Positions 1 to 7,790 of a stretch of 36,709 bases of DNA are shown here, piece by piece. Location: positions 1 to 36,709 of the forward strand of contig CAJUFI010000048.1 of assembly GCA_910585665.1 (NCBI GenBank), in the 5' to 3' direction. Within the stretch, counting starts at the first letter, position 1. Every line of letters begins with the position of its first letter. Made by a program: the position numbers and the translations under genes. The notes under the pieces are model-generated. The model was not told the origin of the DNA, searched no databases, and saw only the letters and a list, made by a program, of their open reading frames with translations. The DNA comes from an uncultured Acetatifactor sp. (GTDB lineage Bacteria > Bacillota > Clostridia > Lachnospirales > Lachnospiraceae).

Positions 1-287
1 ATCCCATAAAACGGACTCAATCCGAAACCAACACAGTTATTGACTAACACGATTCTTAAACAACTAAATATGAATTTATCTCCCTCTATCTCAAAAACAT
101 AGCTATTGAATCCATATGGGCACTGATATATCCCTATATCTGCACTCTCTAAATTTCTATAGTATTCAGAACATTTTTTATTGCTGCTGCAATTTTTTCT
201 ACAATAATCAGGAATGGGAATATCTATTCCTGAAGTTATTTCACCTATCCCATTTCTATAGATTGGCAGTAAATTAAATTCATCCAT
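1..287 (-). CDS. Cysteine-rich protein of unknown function, cut by the window edge
   Basis: An open frame starts with ATG at 287 and runs off the window, giving about 95 residues without a stop. Cysteines fall at about residues 29, 33, 39 and 56 (C-x3-C-x5-C, then a C-P-Y-G-F motif), a spacing that could bind a metal or an Fe-S cluster. That is inference. The start lies 2 bases after the stop of the receiver-domain gene, so the two are almost certainly co-translated. Base composition is AT-rich like its partner and unlike pyrC next door. I do not recognise the family. A weak resemblance to cysteine-containing sensor domains such as PocR was considered but cannot be supported from this fragment. 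Confidence 0.6.
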   Translation of the reverse strand, partial: MDEFNLLPIYRNGIGEITSGIDIPIPDYCRKNCSSNKKCSEYYRNLESADIGIYQCPYGFNSYVFEIEGDKFIFSCLRIVLVNNCVGFGLSPFYG

Positions 288-289
288 AT

Positions 290-958
290 CTAAATCACCA
301 AAACCTTTATCATATTGATTGCAGCACTACAGATATCAAGTATTGCTGTTCCATTTTTCAAAGTTTCAATTATCGCATTATTTAATCGAGAGATATTCCC
401 ATTCTTAAAACCATCCTCATAGGCTTCTTGTATTACTTTAATATCTTCTTCGCTTGTGCTACAATCAATCAATTGTTTCCGAATTATTTCCCACTGCTGT
501 TTATAGTCAACATAGCCCAGAATCAAGCTATCAATCTTTTCGCATACTTTATCCATTTCCATATCTTTTGGAAAAAAAGCATCAATTTTTCTATCAGCAA
601 GTTGCTCCGATATTTCTGCATGTATACTTCCTGAATAACAACATACCCGTTTTAATGGATATTTATGTTTTACCTCACACGCAAGGGAAAAACCTTCCAT
701 ATTACTTTGCAATCTTTTTGCAACACCTTTTATGTCCATTACCACGATTTCAAACGGTTCTGCCTCAACCGCATAGTTCATGTCACTTTTGTAATAAACA
801 TCATATTGGCGCTCCTTTAAGATATTATATATATCGTCCGACTCATCATCCACCACTAGAATCTTAATTCTTTTTTTAATATTTGATAAATTACCCTTTT
901 CAAGCAGTTCTAATGTATATGCACATTTTTTCTTTGATTTTTTTCTAAACATACACAT
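290..958 (-). CDS. Stand-alone response-regulator receiver domain protein
   Basis: The protein has 222 residues. Residues about 30-145 look like a CheY-type receiver: an acidic cluster V-D-D-E in the first strand, a phospho-acceptor Asp in V-V-M-D-I-K, a Ser in C-Y-S-G-S and a conserved Lys in F-F-P-K-D. The roughly 75 residues that follow are helical-looking and contain no recognisable DNA-binding or enzymatic output domain. The ATG at 958 has a GGTAGG-like site 8 bases upstream. The gene is AT-rich with a basic N-terminus, unlike the GC-rich genes that follow. It is tightly linked to the cysteine-rich partial gene downstream, so output is probably by protein-protein contact. No histidine kinase gene is visible in this part of the window. 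Confidence 0.75.
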   Translation of the reverse strand: MCMFRKKSKKKCAYTLELLEKGNLSNIKKRIKILVVDDESDDIYNILKERQYDVYYKSDMNYAVEAEPFEIVVMDIKGVAKRLQSNMEGFSLACEVKHKYPLKRVCCYSGSIHAEISEQLADRKIDAFFPKDMEMDKVCEKIDSLILGYVDYKQQWEIIRKQLIDCSTSEEDIKVIQEAYEDGFKNGNISRLNNAIIETLKNGTAILDICSAAINMIKVLVI

Positions 959-1075
959 TTTCTAATCCTACCTTTTCTTATTTTTTAACTCCCCTTATTC
1001 TTCCCAGTGTTCCAATTCATCCGCTGATCAAGCTTTTGTCCAACGATATGCCAACAGATTTAAATTCATATTCCT

Positions 1076-1105
1076 ATTTTATCATCCTATCCAGTGTTCT
1101 GTCAA
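1076..1105 (-). promoter_or_regulatory. Predicted σA promoter of the receiver-domain gene
   Basis: On the minus strand a perfect TTGACA (1100-1105) is followed after 18 bases by TAAAAT (1076-1081). It would give a leader of about 110 bases before the ATG at 958. The match is read directly from sequence; activity is inferred. Confidence 0.6.
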
Positions 1106-1158
1106 CCAAAGCAGAACATTTGTTCTTATTTTTATAGTTCCTATGAGTTGCCGCCCAA

Positions 1159-2418
1159 TTAAGGCAGCACCACGCCGCCGGCAATCGTCTTTACCACCTT
1201 CCCCCGGAGCCGCCAGCCTGTGAAGGGCGTGTTGGATGATTTGGAGACATAGCCCTCGGGGACGAATTCCGCGGCGGAATCTATCAGTATGATATCCGCA
1301 GGACCGCCCTCTGCCAGATATCCCGCATCCAAACGGTACAGATTCGCCGGATTGGTGCTCATGAGGCGCAAGAGCTGCCCCATGGTCAGATATCCCCTCT
1401 CCACCAGCTGCGTGATGCCCAGAGCCAGCGCCGTCTCCAGGCCGATGATGCCGCTGGGGGCTTCGGTGATGGGCCTCTCCTTCTCCTGGGCCGTGTGGGG
1501 GGCATGATCTGTAGCGATGATGTCAATGGTGCCGTCCACCAGCCCACGGATAATCGCTAGCCTGTCCTCTTCCTCCCGAAGGGGCGGGTTCATTTTCGCC
1601 AGTGAGCCATATTGAATGGCAGCGCTCTCCGTCAGGGTGAAATGATGGGGCGTGGCTTCCGCGTGGATATTGCTGCCCTGCGCCCGGGCCCGGCGCACCA
1701 GTTTAACGGATTCCCGTGTACTGATGTGCTGGATATTGATTTTCGCTCCGGTTTCCAGCGCCAGCTTCAGATCCCGCTCCACCAGCCTGATCTCAGCCTC
1801 CCTGGGAGAGCCGCCGATTCCGAAGAACTCGCTGGCCTTTCCCCTGTTGATGCCGTTGTTGTCTATCAACCCGGGATCCTCCTCATGAAAGCTTATGACC
1901 GTGTCTAGCTTCGCCGTCCGCTCCATGGCCCGCCGCACCAGCCCCTCGTCCAGCAGCGGCACCCCGTCGTCCGTGAATCCCGCCGCTCCGGCTTCCGCCA
2001 GCTCCTCCATGGCCGTCAGTTCCTTCCCCTGCATCCCTGCCGTCACATTGGCGCAGGAAAGCACATGGATGCCTGTCCCACGCCCCTTCTCCAGCACACA
2101 GGCCAGTGTCCCCGGATTGTCTATGGGAGGCTTCGTGTTGGCCATCATCACCACTGTGGTGAAGCCTCCCCTGGCAGCGGCGGCGGCTCCGGTGAAGATA
2201 TCCTCCTTCTCCGGGAACCCAGGATCGCGGAAATGGACATGGACATCCACCAGCCCCGGCGCCGCCAGCAGCCCCTCCGCGTCAATCACTTCGCATCCTT
2301 CCGGCTTCTCCAGCCCTTTTCCGATTCGCAGAATCCTCGCTCCCTCCGTAAGGATGTCCAGTTTTCCCTCCCGGCCGGACTTCGGATCGATCATATAGCC
2401 ATTTTGTATGAGCAGCAT
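1159..2418 (-). CDS. pyrC: Dihydroorotase (class I)
   Basis: The enzyme cyclises N-carbamoyl-L-aspartate to L-dihydroorotate in pyrimidine synthesis. The protein has 419 residues, normal for class I dihydroorotase. Metal-binding H-V-H-F-R-D-P-G lies at about 60-67, and I-A-T-D-H-A-P-H near residue 300 carries a further metal-binding Asp and His. The open frame extends upstream to 2676, but the 86 extra residues look non-coding. The ATG at 2416-2418 has a strong GGGAGG site 7 bases upstream and gives the usual start (a short β-strand, N-G, then D-P). The gene stands alone, away from other pyr genes, and has a long upstream region that may fold as RNA. Confidence 0.95.
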   Translation of the reverse strand: MLLIQNGYMIDPKSGREGKLDILTEGARILRIGKGLEKPEGCEVIDAEGLLAAPGLVDVHVHFRDPGFPEKEDIFTGAAAAARGGFTTVVMMANTKPPIDNPGTLACVLEKGRGTGIHVLSCANVTAGMQGKELTAMEELAEAGAAGFTDDGVPLLDEGLVRRAMERTAKLDTVISFHEEDPGLIDNNGINRGKASEFFGIGGSPREAEIRLVERDLKLALETGAKINIQHISTRESVKLVRRARAQGSNIHAEATPHHFTLTESAAIQYGSLAKMNPPLREEEDRLAIIRGLVDGTIDIIATDHAPHTAQEKERPITEAPSGIIGLETALALGITQLVERGYLTMGQLLRLMSTNPANLYRLDAGYLAEGGPADIILIDSAAEFVPEGYVSKSSNTPFTGWRLRGKVVKTIAGGVVLP

Positions 2419-2499
2419 AAGCGCCTCCCGTCTTCTACGGGCCTTTTCCCGTTTTAATGAACTATGCAAAAAACCGGCAAACGATAAACTGCGCAGAAC

Positions 2500-2592
2500 T
2501 ATACTCGCAGGTGATAATGCCAGGCACCCTGTCCCGGAAATCTTCCGCTCATGGGCCGAGCCACTACAGAAGAAAGTTCGGTGCGAGTTATA
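2500..2592 (-). promoter_or_regulatory. Candidate structured RNA leader upstream of pyrC
   Basis: An outer stem pairs 2500-2509 with 2582-2592 (ACTCGCA with TGCGAGT, then three more pairs after a one-base bulge). Inside it lie three local stem-loops: 2510-2513 with 2525-2528, 2535-2539 with 2543-2547, and 2556-2559 with 2578-2581. A multibranched fold closed by a 10-bp stem is unusual for ordinary intergenic DNA. On the minus strand it would sit 80 bases before the pyrC start. It matches no riboswitch consensus I can recall. Chance pairing is possible, and the active strand is not certain. Confidence 0.3.
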
Positions 2593-2659
2593 CTTGTTTA
2601 TTTGTTTGCCCACATAACATGTGAATTCCCTGTATCTCCAAGTGTAACATAACTTCACC

Positions 2660-2691
2660 AAAAAAGGCAAGGGCACATATCACCCTTGCCT
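2660..2691 (-). terminator. Rho-independent terminator after the lipoprotein gene
   Basis: A perfect 9-bp stem (2665-2673 with 2683-2691) and a 9-base loop are followed on the minus strand by six T residues (2660-2665, the last inside the stem). It would end transcription from the gene at 2859-3266 before the pyrC leader. Confidence 0.8.
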
Positions 2692-2858
2692 AAATTCCTA
2701 CCTGAATTTACGTCCCCCGCTTTATCCTCTCCCACGCTTCCTACCTACATCGGTTCCGGCACACAGGCTCCCCCTACGGCAGATTCCCCGCCCCTCCAAG
2801 TCCCGATACGCCATCCCCGGCAATCCAGCATAGGCAATCTCCCGCAGCGAGCGAATGT

Positions 2859-3266
2859 TCACTCGAAGAGCACCGTATGCTCCAGATACTCCGTCTTGAT
2901 CACGATATAAGGGCAGGATGGCTGCGCCTCTTCCTTCTCCGAGGCGTCCGGCCCCAGCAGGCTGGTATTGACCACGATGTTCGTATCCGTCAGGTACAGC
3001 TCGTTCACAGCGATGCTGTATCCCCCGGTCTTCTGCTCCCCATATCCGATGCATATGTATAGATTCGCGTTGTCCGTGTAAGTAAGCTGGAACGGGGCCG
3101 CCTTCTTCTCCTCAATCACCGGCAGCAGCTGCTCCGGCACCTTTTCCTCGGAAAGCACCGTAAAATCCAGATCCCGAAGCCGGATTTTCTCCTCGTTCAG
3201 CAGGGTGCACCCGGCAAAAAGCATCATGCAGGCAATCGCCAGGGCGCATAATCCTATTCTTTTCAA
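2859..3266 (-). CDS. PrcB-like lipoprotein
   Basis: The protein has 135 residues. A hydrophobic signal sequence ends in a lipobox L-F-A-G-C with the lipidated Cys at residue 20, so the mature protein should be membrane-tethered on the outside. The remainder carries the hallmarks of the PrcB C-terminal family: a short strand-rich domain with K-T-G-G-Y-S-I about two-thirds along and a final P-Y-I-V-I-K strand. PrcB-type proteins were named from a spirochete protease complex; in Clostridia their role is not settled. The gene is single, with its own terminator, and is divergent from plsC. Start choice is supported by the signal peptide. Confidence 0.8.
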   Translation of the reverse strand: MKRIGLCALAIACMMLFAGCTLLNEEKIRLRDLDFTVLSEEKVPEQLLPVIEEKKAAPFQLTYTDNANLYICIGYGEQKTGGYSIAVNELYLTDTNIVVNTSLLGPDASEKEEAQPSCPYIVIKTEYLEHTVLFE

Positions 3267-3369
3267 TGATAGACCTCACAAACTTTTTTCTATTTTCTTA
3301 ATTTTATGTACAGTTTGGGATTTCTATGCTAAAATATCAGAAATACTATTGATATGAGAGGCTGATACC

Positions 3370-4113
3370 ATGATTCGTCTGATTTTAGTGGCACTTTATC
3401 TGTTCTTGTTCCTGATCCTTTCCATCCCTGTGCTGGTGGCGGAATGGCTCATCGGGAAGCGGAACCCCTCCCTGAAAGACCAAAGCTCCAAGGCGGTGGT
3501 GGGCTGGGGCTTCCGCTGCATCGCCTTCCTGGCAGGCGCGAAGGTCATCGTGAAGGGACGGGAGAATATCCCCGCCGACGGCGCCGTCCTGTTCGTGGGC
3601 AACCACCGCAGCTATTTCGACATCGTCCTCACCTACCCCATTTTCCCCAGGGTCACCGGCTATGTGGCGAAGAAGGAGATGACACGATACCCGCTGCTGG
3701 TGAACTGGATGCGCAACATCCACTGCCTGTTCCTGGACAGGGACAATATCAAGGAGGGCCTGAAAACGATCCTGAATGGCGTGGAGGAGGTCAAGAGCGG
3801 CGTCTCCCTGTGCATCTTCCCGGAGGGCACCCGCAACAAAGTGAACGACACCCTCCTCCCTTTCCGGGAGGGAAGCTTCAAGATAGCCGAGAAAGGCGGC
3901 GTCCCTGTGGTGCCCATGGTCATCGTGAACGCCGCGGACGTATTCGAGGATCACCTGCCCTGGATCAAAAGGGCTACCGTAGTCATCGAGTTCCAGCCGC
4001 CGCTGAATCTGAAGGAGATGGACAAAAGCGCAAAAAAGAACCTGGGGATCCATGTCAGCGGGCTCATATCGGAGAGATATTTCCAGCTAAAGAAAGAGCA
4101 TTTCGGGGGATGA
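3370..4113 (+). CDS. plsC: 1-acyl-sn-glycerol-3-phosphate acyltransferase (PlsC family)
   Basis: The enzyme transfers an acyl chain to lysophosphatidic acid to make phosphatidic acid at the membrane. The 247-residue protein has an N-terminal membrane segment (about 3-25), the catalytic N-H-x4-D motif (N78, H79, D84), the substrate-binding F-P-E-G-T-R (150-155) and a V-P-V-V-P motif after it. Length is normal. An AGAGG site sits about 10 bases before the ATG. The gene is alone on the plus strand, divergent from the lipoprotein gene and convergent with the kinase gene. An AT-rich -10-like stretch (TATGCTAAAAT, near 3326) precedes it. The symbol is by family; exact acyl specificity cannot be read. 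Confidence 0.92.
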   Translation: MIRLILVALYLFLFLILSIPVLVAEWLIGKRNPSLKDQSSKAVVGWGFRCIAFLAGAKVIVKGRENIPADGAVLFVGNHRSYFDIVLTYPIFPRVTGYVAKKEMTRYPLLVNWMRNIHCLFLDRDNIKEGLKTILNGVEEVKSGVSLCIFPEGTRNKVNDTLLPFREGSFKIAEKGGVPVVPMVIVNAADVFEDHLPWIKRATVVIEFQPPLNLKEMDKSAKKNLGIHVSGLISERYFQLKKEHFGG

Positions 4114-4163
4114 CCTCCGGCTCACCATCCCACCACAGCCCTCTGCATCAGCCGCATCATTCG

Positions 4164-5318
4164 TCACAGCGGCAGCTCCACCTGGAATGTGGTCACTTCG
4201 TCCTGGCTGTCCGCCGTAATCGTCCCCCCGTGGAGCGTCACAATCTCCCGGGCAATGGCAAGCCCCAGCCCGGCTCCGCCGGTATTGGTGGCCCTGGCGT
4301 CGTCCAGCCGGAAGAACTTCTCGAAGATGGCGTCCAGCTTGTGCCGGGGAATGGTCTTGCCCCAGTTGGAGATGAGAATCCTCACATTGTCGCCCACCCT
4401 CCTACAGCCTATGTAGATTTCCGTGTCCGGGTAGCTGTAGGTGACGGCATTCTTCAGGATGTTGTTGAACACCCTGGCCAGCTTCTCCCCGTCCGCGTAG
4501 ACCGAGACGGATTCCCCGCCCGGACAGGCCTCCAGCCTTATGGTGTTCCCGTTGGCGCTTAGAATCGGGTAGAATTCATCCGTCATCTGCTCCAGCATGA
4601 AGGACAGGTTCACGGTCTCCTTCTCCAGCGAAATCGTCTGCAGATTATAGCGGGTGATGTCAAAGAACTCGTTGATCAGCTTCTCCAGGCGCAGGGCCTT
4701 GTCCAATGTGATCCGGACATATTTGGCCTTCTGCTGCTCCGGCATGTCCGGCGCCTCCTCCAGAAGGCTTAAGTATCCTATGACGGAAGTCAGCGGCGTC
4801 TTCAAATCATGGGCCAGATAAGCGATCAAATCGTTCTTCCGGCTGGCCTCCTCCCGCAGCATCTGCTCGTTGCGCTGCATGGCGGCCTTGATTTCCACGA
4901 CCGGCACGGAAATGGCCGCGTATTCATGGGGGAACACCTCCGACGCCTCCCGTGTCTGCCGCATGTAATCCTCAATCATCCTGCCCGCCGCCTGCACCGC
5001 CTTGTCCACCTGCCTGGAGGCATACAGGATGGAGACCAGCCTCACCAGCAGCACTATCAGCACCACCAGCGCAAGCATCGTCTGGAACAGCATCTTCTTC
5101 ACCTTGACCCACACGATGGACTTCGTATAATAGCCCTCCACCCAGGAATCGTCCAGGGGAACCCACTCCGTATATACGTAATTCCGTTCAAACCACTCCC
5201 GCACGAAGCCGTTGAAGATCTGGTCGAACAGCACATAGAACAGCCCGCACAGCAGATAGCCCCCTACCAGCAAAAGGCATGTGATCAGAAATCGTTTCAG
5301 CTTTGAATTAACCTTCAA
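4164..5318 (-). CDS. Sensor histidine kinase, VanS-like
   Basis: This is a membrane sensor kinase of 384 residues from the chosen start. A membrane segment lies near residues 10-32, a second near 76-97, with an extracytoplasmic loop between. The H box has L-A-H-D-L-K-T-P (His near 170), the N box has N-N-I-L-K-N-A, and the C-terminus has G-A-G-L-G-L-A-I. The G1 box reads I-S-N-W-G-K, as in VanS-type kinases. The start is uncertain: TTG at 5318 overlaps the regulator stop by 11 bases and is preceded by a G-rich site; GTG at 5375 would overlap by 68 bases and add 19 residues. It pairs with the regulator upstream. Location beside ddl and murF suggests an envelope signal, which is inference. Confidence 0.9.
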   Translation of the reverse strand: MKVNSKLKRFLITCLLLVGGYLLCGLFYVLFDQIFNGFVREWFERNYVYTEWVPLDDSWVEGYYTKSIVWVKVKKMLFQTMLALVVLIVLLVRLVSILYASRQVDKAVQAAGRMIEDYMRQTREASEVFPHEYAAISVPVVEIKAAMQRNEQMLREEASRKNDLIAYLAHDLKTPLTSVIGYLSLLEEAPDMPEQQKAKYVRITLDKALRLEKLINEFFDITRYNLQTISLEKETVNLSFMLEQMTDEFYPILSANGNTIRLEACPGGESVSVYADGEKLARVFNNILKNAVTYSYPDTEIYIGCRRVGDNVRILISNWGKTIPRHKLDAIFEKFFRLDDARATNTGGAGLGLAIAREIVTLHGGTITADSQDEVTTFQVELPL

Positions 5319-6000
5319 TTTTGTACCCGCACCCCCAGACCGTCTTGATATACTTGGGATGTTCAAAAGAATCACCCATCTTTTCCCGCAGATGGCGTAT
5401 GTGCACCGTGATGGTGTTGTTGTTCTTGTTGTAATACTCGTCCTCCCAAATCAGATGGAACAGCTCCTCCGCGCTGACTACCTGGCCCTTCCGCTGGCAC
5501 AGGATGCGCAGGATGGAGAATTCCGTGGGGGTCAGGTTCAGCAGCTTTTCGTTCAGGTAGCACTCATGGGTCTTCACGTTCAGGGACAGGCCGGAGATCT
5601 CCAGAAGATCCTCCTGCTGCAGGCCTGTGTTGTACCTTTTGTAGCGGCGCAGCTGGGCCTTCACCCTGGCCACCATCTCCAGGGGTAGGAAAGGCTTGGT
5701 CATATAGTCGTCCGCCCCCATGGTCAGGCCGGTGATTTTGTCCATCTCCTCGCCCTTTGCGGTCAGCATGATAATCGGATAATTGTGCTTCTCCCTGATT
5801 CTGCGGCAGATGTCCAGGCCGCTGGCCCCCGGCAGCATGATGTCCAGCACCGCCAGGTCCAGCCGCTCCCGCTCCACGATTTTCATGGCCTGCGTCCCGT
5901 CATAGCATTTGATCACCTGGAAGCCCTCGTTCTCCAGATACAGCGCCACCAGGTCCGCGATCTCCTTTTCATCGTCCGCCACCAATATCATTTCGCTCAT
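5308..6000 (-). CDS. OmpR/PhoB-family response regulator, VanR-like
   Basis: The protein has 230 residues. The receiver domain (about 4-118) has the acidic pair after V-A, phospho-acceptor D53 in V-L-D-I-M-L-P-G, T80 and K102 in T-K-P-F. The C-terminal winged helix (about 130-228) reads G-L-S-L-N, L-T-P-T-E-F and ends W-G-C-G-Y-K-I-E-G, so it binds DNA. The linker R-R-Y-K-R-Y-N resembles VanR-type proteins. A GGGGGGATAAGG stretch lies directly before the ATG. The kinase gene overlaps its 3' end. The AT-rich 158 bases upstream carry AATC-type direct repeats near 6070 that could be an autoregulatory site. No acquired glycopeptide-resistance enzymes accompany it. Confidence 0.94.
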   Translation of the reverse strand: MSEMILVADDEKEIADLVALYLENEGFQVIKCYDGTQAMKIVERERLDLAVLDIMLPGASGLDICRRIREKHNYPIIMLTAKGEEMDKITGLTMGADDYMTKPFLPLEMVARVKAQLRRYKRYNTGLQQEDLLEISGLSLNVKTHECYLNEKLLNLTPTEFSILRILCQRKGQVVSAEELFHLIWEDEYYNKNNNTITVHIRHLREKMGDSFEHPKYIKTVWGCGYKIEG

Positions 6001-6158
6001 CCTTATCCCCCCAATTTTTCCCGCCAGGTTTTTCTTTATTTTCTCATAAAATCAATGAGATTGGATTAAGATTTTCCTAATCTTTCCCATACAGCGCTGT
6101 CTGAACGGATTCCTTCCTCCGCCGGTTCGTCCTCCAAAGGATGGAGACGCGATGCGGT

Positions 6159-7736
6159 TCATCCCATCGTTCGTAAGAATTCCAGGATTTCCGCAAAGCC
6201 CATGTCGTGGGACGCCTTGATGAGGATGGTGCTTCCAGGGGGCATCAAACCCTTTCTGTCCCCGGCCAGGATTTCCAGAAGCTCCTTTCTGTCCCCGTAG
6301 CGGGAGACGCTGCAGGCGGGAAGGCCCTTCTGTTCTCTGCTCTCCGCAGCTTCCAGGGCGGCCCGGTACATATGACGGGAGGCCTCCCCCACGCAGAGGA
6401 TATGGTCGATGCCGGCCTGCACCGCATAGGTTCCGATTTCCGCGTGGTACCGGTCGGAATCCTCCCCCAGGTTCAGCATGTCGCCCAGAACCGCCACTTT
6501 CTCCGTGTCCGCCAGGGCCAGCAGCTCTATGGCCGCTTTCATGGAAGCCGGGTTGGCATTGTAGCAGTCGTCGATGATGGTGTGCTCCCCCTGGCTGATG
6601 ATATTGGTGCGGCCGCTGACCGGAGCTACTTTGCCGATTCCGGCGGCAATCTGCTCCGCGTTCAGGCCCAGCAGCATGGCCACGCACGCCGCAGCCGCCG
6701 CATTCAGCACCATGTGTCTGCCAGGCTGGGGGACATGGATTCCGACAGTCTCCTCCTCCCATCTGCCGGTTTCTCCCCGGACACGGCCAACGGAAAGTTC
6801 TCCTGTATCCCAGCTCTCACCCGGGAACTCCCCGGCATCCGGATTCTCAGCCTGGAGCGCCCCTGTCCTTCTCCGCAGCCGCAGGGCGGCATCGCTGCCC
6901 CAGAGCCCTCTGCTGACGATATCCACCGCTGCCGCTTCCTGGGCGGGATTGCTCCCCAGCCCGAAGAAATGCGGTCTGTGCCCCTTGATTTCCTGTATGG
7001 CATTCAGCTTGTCGTCCTCGCCGTTCAAGCAGATTTCCCCGTCCGGGGCCATATAGTCGAAAATCTCCGACTTGGCCCGCAGGATGCCGTCCCGGTCTAT
7101 CAGGTTGTTCAGGTGGCTCTGGCCGATATTGGTCATCACGCACACGTCCGGGCGGGCCATTTTGCTCAGGCGGCGCATCTCCCCGAAATCGCTGATGCCC
7201 ATCTCCACCACCGCCACCTGGTGCTCCCTCCGGATCCGCAGCAGCGTCAGGGGCACGCCGATCTCGTTATTGAAATTCCCCTCCGTCTTCAGCACCCGGT
7301 ATTTCTCCGCCAGCACCGCGGCTATGAATTCTTTGGTGCTGGTCTTGCCCACGCTGCCCGTGATGCCCACCACTTTCACCGGAAGTTTCTTCCGATAGGC
7401 CTCCGCAATCTCCTTCAGAGCCTGCAGCGTGTCCTCCACCAGCACATAGCAGCCCCAATCCGAAGCCCTGCAGCCATGCTCCGCCTCCACCTGCTCCGGG
7501 CCTTTCTGGGTCACCACCAGCGCCGCGCCCTTCGCATAGACGTCGGGAATGAACTGATGGCCGTCCACCCGCTCTCCCACCGTGGCCAGGAACACGCCCC
7601 CCGGCTCCACCGCCCGGGAATCAATCACCACAGAACTGACATATATGTCATCTTTTGCCCTGCCTCCCTGAAGCACCAGCGTCCCGCCGCAGGCCTCCGA
7701 AATCTCCTTTATCGTCAAATCCATCCTATCCGCCAT
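6159..7736 (-). CDS. murF: UDP-N-acetylmuramoyl-tripeptide--D-alanyl-D-alanine ligase
   Basis: The enzyme adds D-Ala-D-Ala to the UDP-MurNAc-tripeptide, the last cytoplasmic step of peptidoglycan precursor assembly. Seen: the N-terminal substrate domain, the ATP-binding loop G-I-T-G-S-V-G-K-T-S (about 124-133), the E-G-N-F-N-N-E-I-G motif, and N-A-N-P-A-S-M in the C-terminal half. The chosen start (ATG 7736) has AGGAG 5 bases upstream and gives 525 residues; ATG 7778, 12 bases after the ddl stop, would add 14. The family is usually about 450 residues. The excess is an Arg/Glu/Gly-rich insert around residues 270-330 between core motifs. It follows ddl closely, so product and user of D-Ala-D-Ala are made together. 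Confidence 0.94.
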   Translation of the reverse strand: MADRMDLTIKEISEACGGTLVLQGGRAKDDIYVSSVVIDSRAVEPGGVFLATVGERVDGHQFIPDVYAKGAALVVTQKGPEQVEAEHGCRASDWGCYVLVEDTLQALKEIAEAYRKKLPVKVVGITGSVGKTSTKEFIAAVLAEKYRVLKTEGNFNNEIGVPLTLLRIRREHQVAVVEMGISDFGEMRRLSKMARPDVCVMTNIGQSHLNNLIDRDGILRAKSEIFDYMAPDGEICLNGEDDKLNAIQEIKGHRPHFFGLGSNPAQEAAAVDIVSRGLWGSDAALRLRRRTGALQAENPDAGEFPGESWDTGELSVGRVRGETGRWEEETVGIHVPQPGRHMVLNAAAAACVAMLLGLNAEQIAAGIGKVAPVSGRTNIISQGEHTIIDDCYNANPASMKAAIELLALADTEKVAVLGDMLNLGEDSDRYHAEIGTYAVQAGIDHILCVGEASRHMYRAALEAAESREQKGLPACSVSRYGDRKELLEILAGDRKGLMPPGSTILIKASHDMGFAEILEFLRTMG

Positions 7737-7790
7737 ACCTTCTCCTTTCCCCCTCTCCCTTTTCAGAAAAGTTTTCATTTCTCACAGGCC

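Larger units (their letters stand above)
2419..2858. other. 440-base gene-free stretch upstream of pyrC
   Basis: This region holds the terminator of the upstream lipoprotein gene (2660-2691), a potentially structured element (2500-2592) and the pyrC ribosome binding site. I found no convincing protein gene. I also saw no promoter with both boxes close to consensus on the minus strand; TATAAC near 2588 is the best -10 but lacks a good -35. Confidence 0.5.

Noticed and set aside
454..867. Plus-strand open frame opposite the receiver-domain gene
   Set aside because: No ribosome site or known motifs, and it is fully antisense to a protein with intact receiver residues.
2419..2676. N-terminal extension of dihydroorotase
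   Set aside because: The extra 86 residues have no family match, and the internal ATG at 2418 has a strong ribosome binding site at the right distance.
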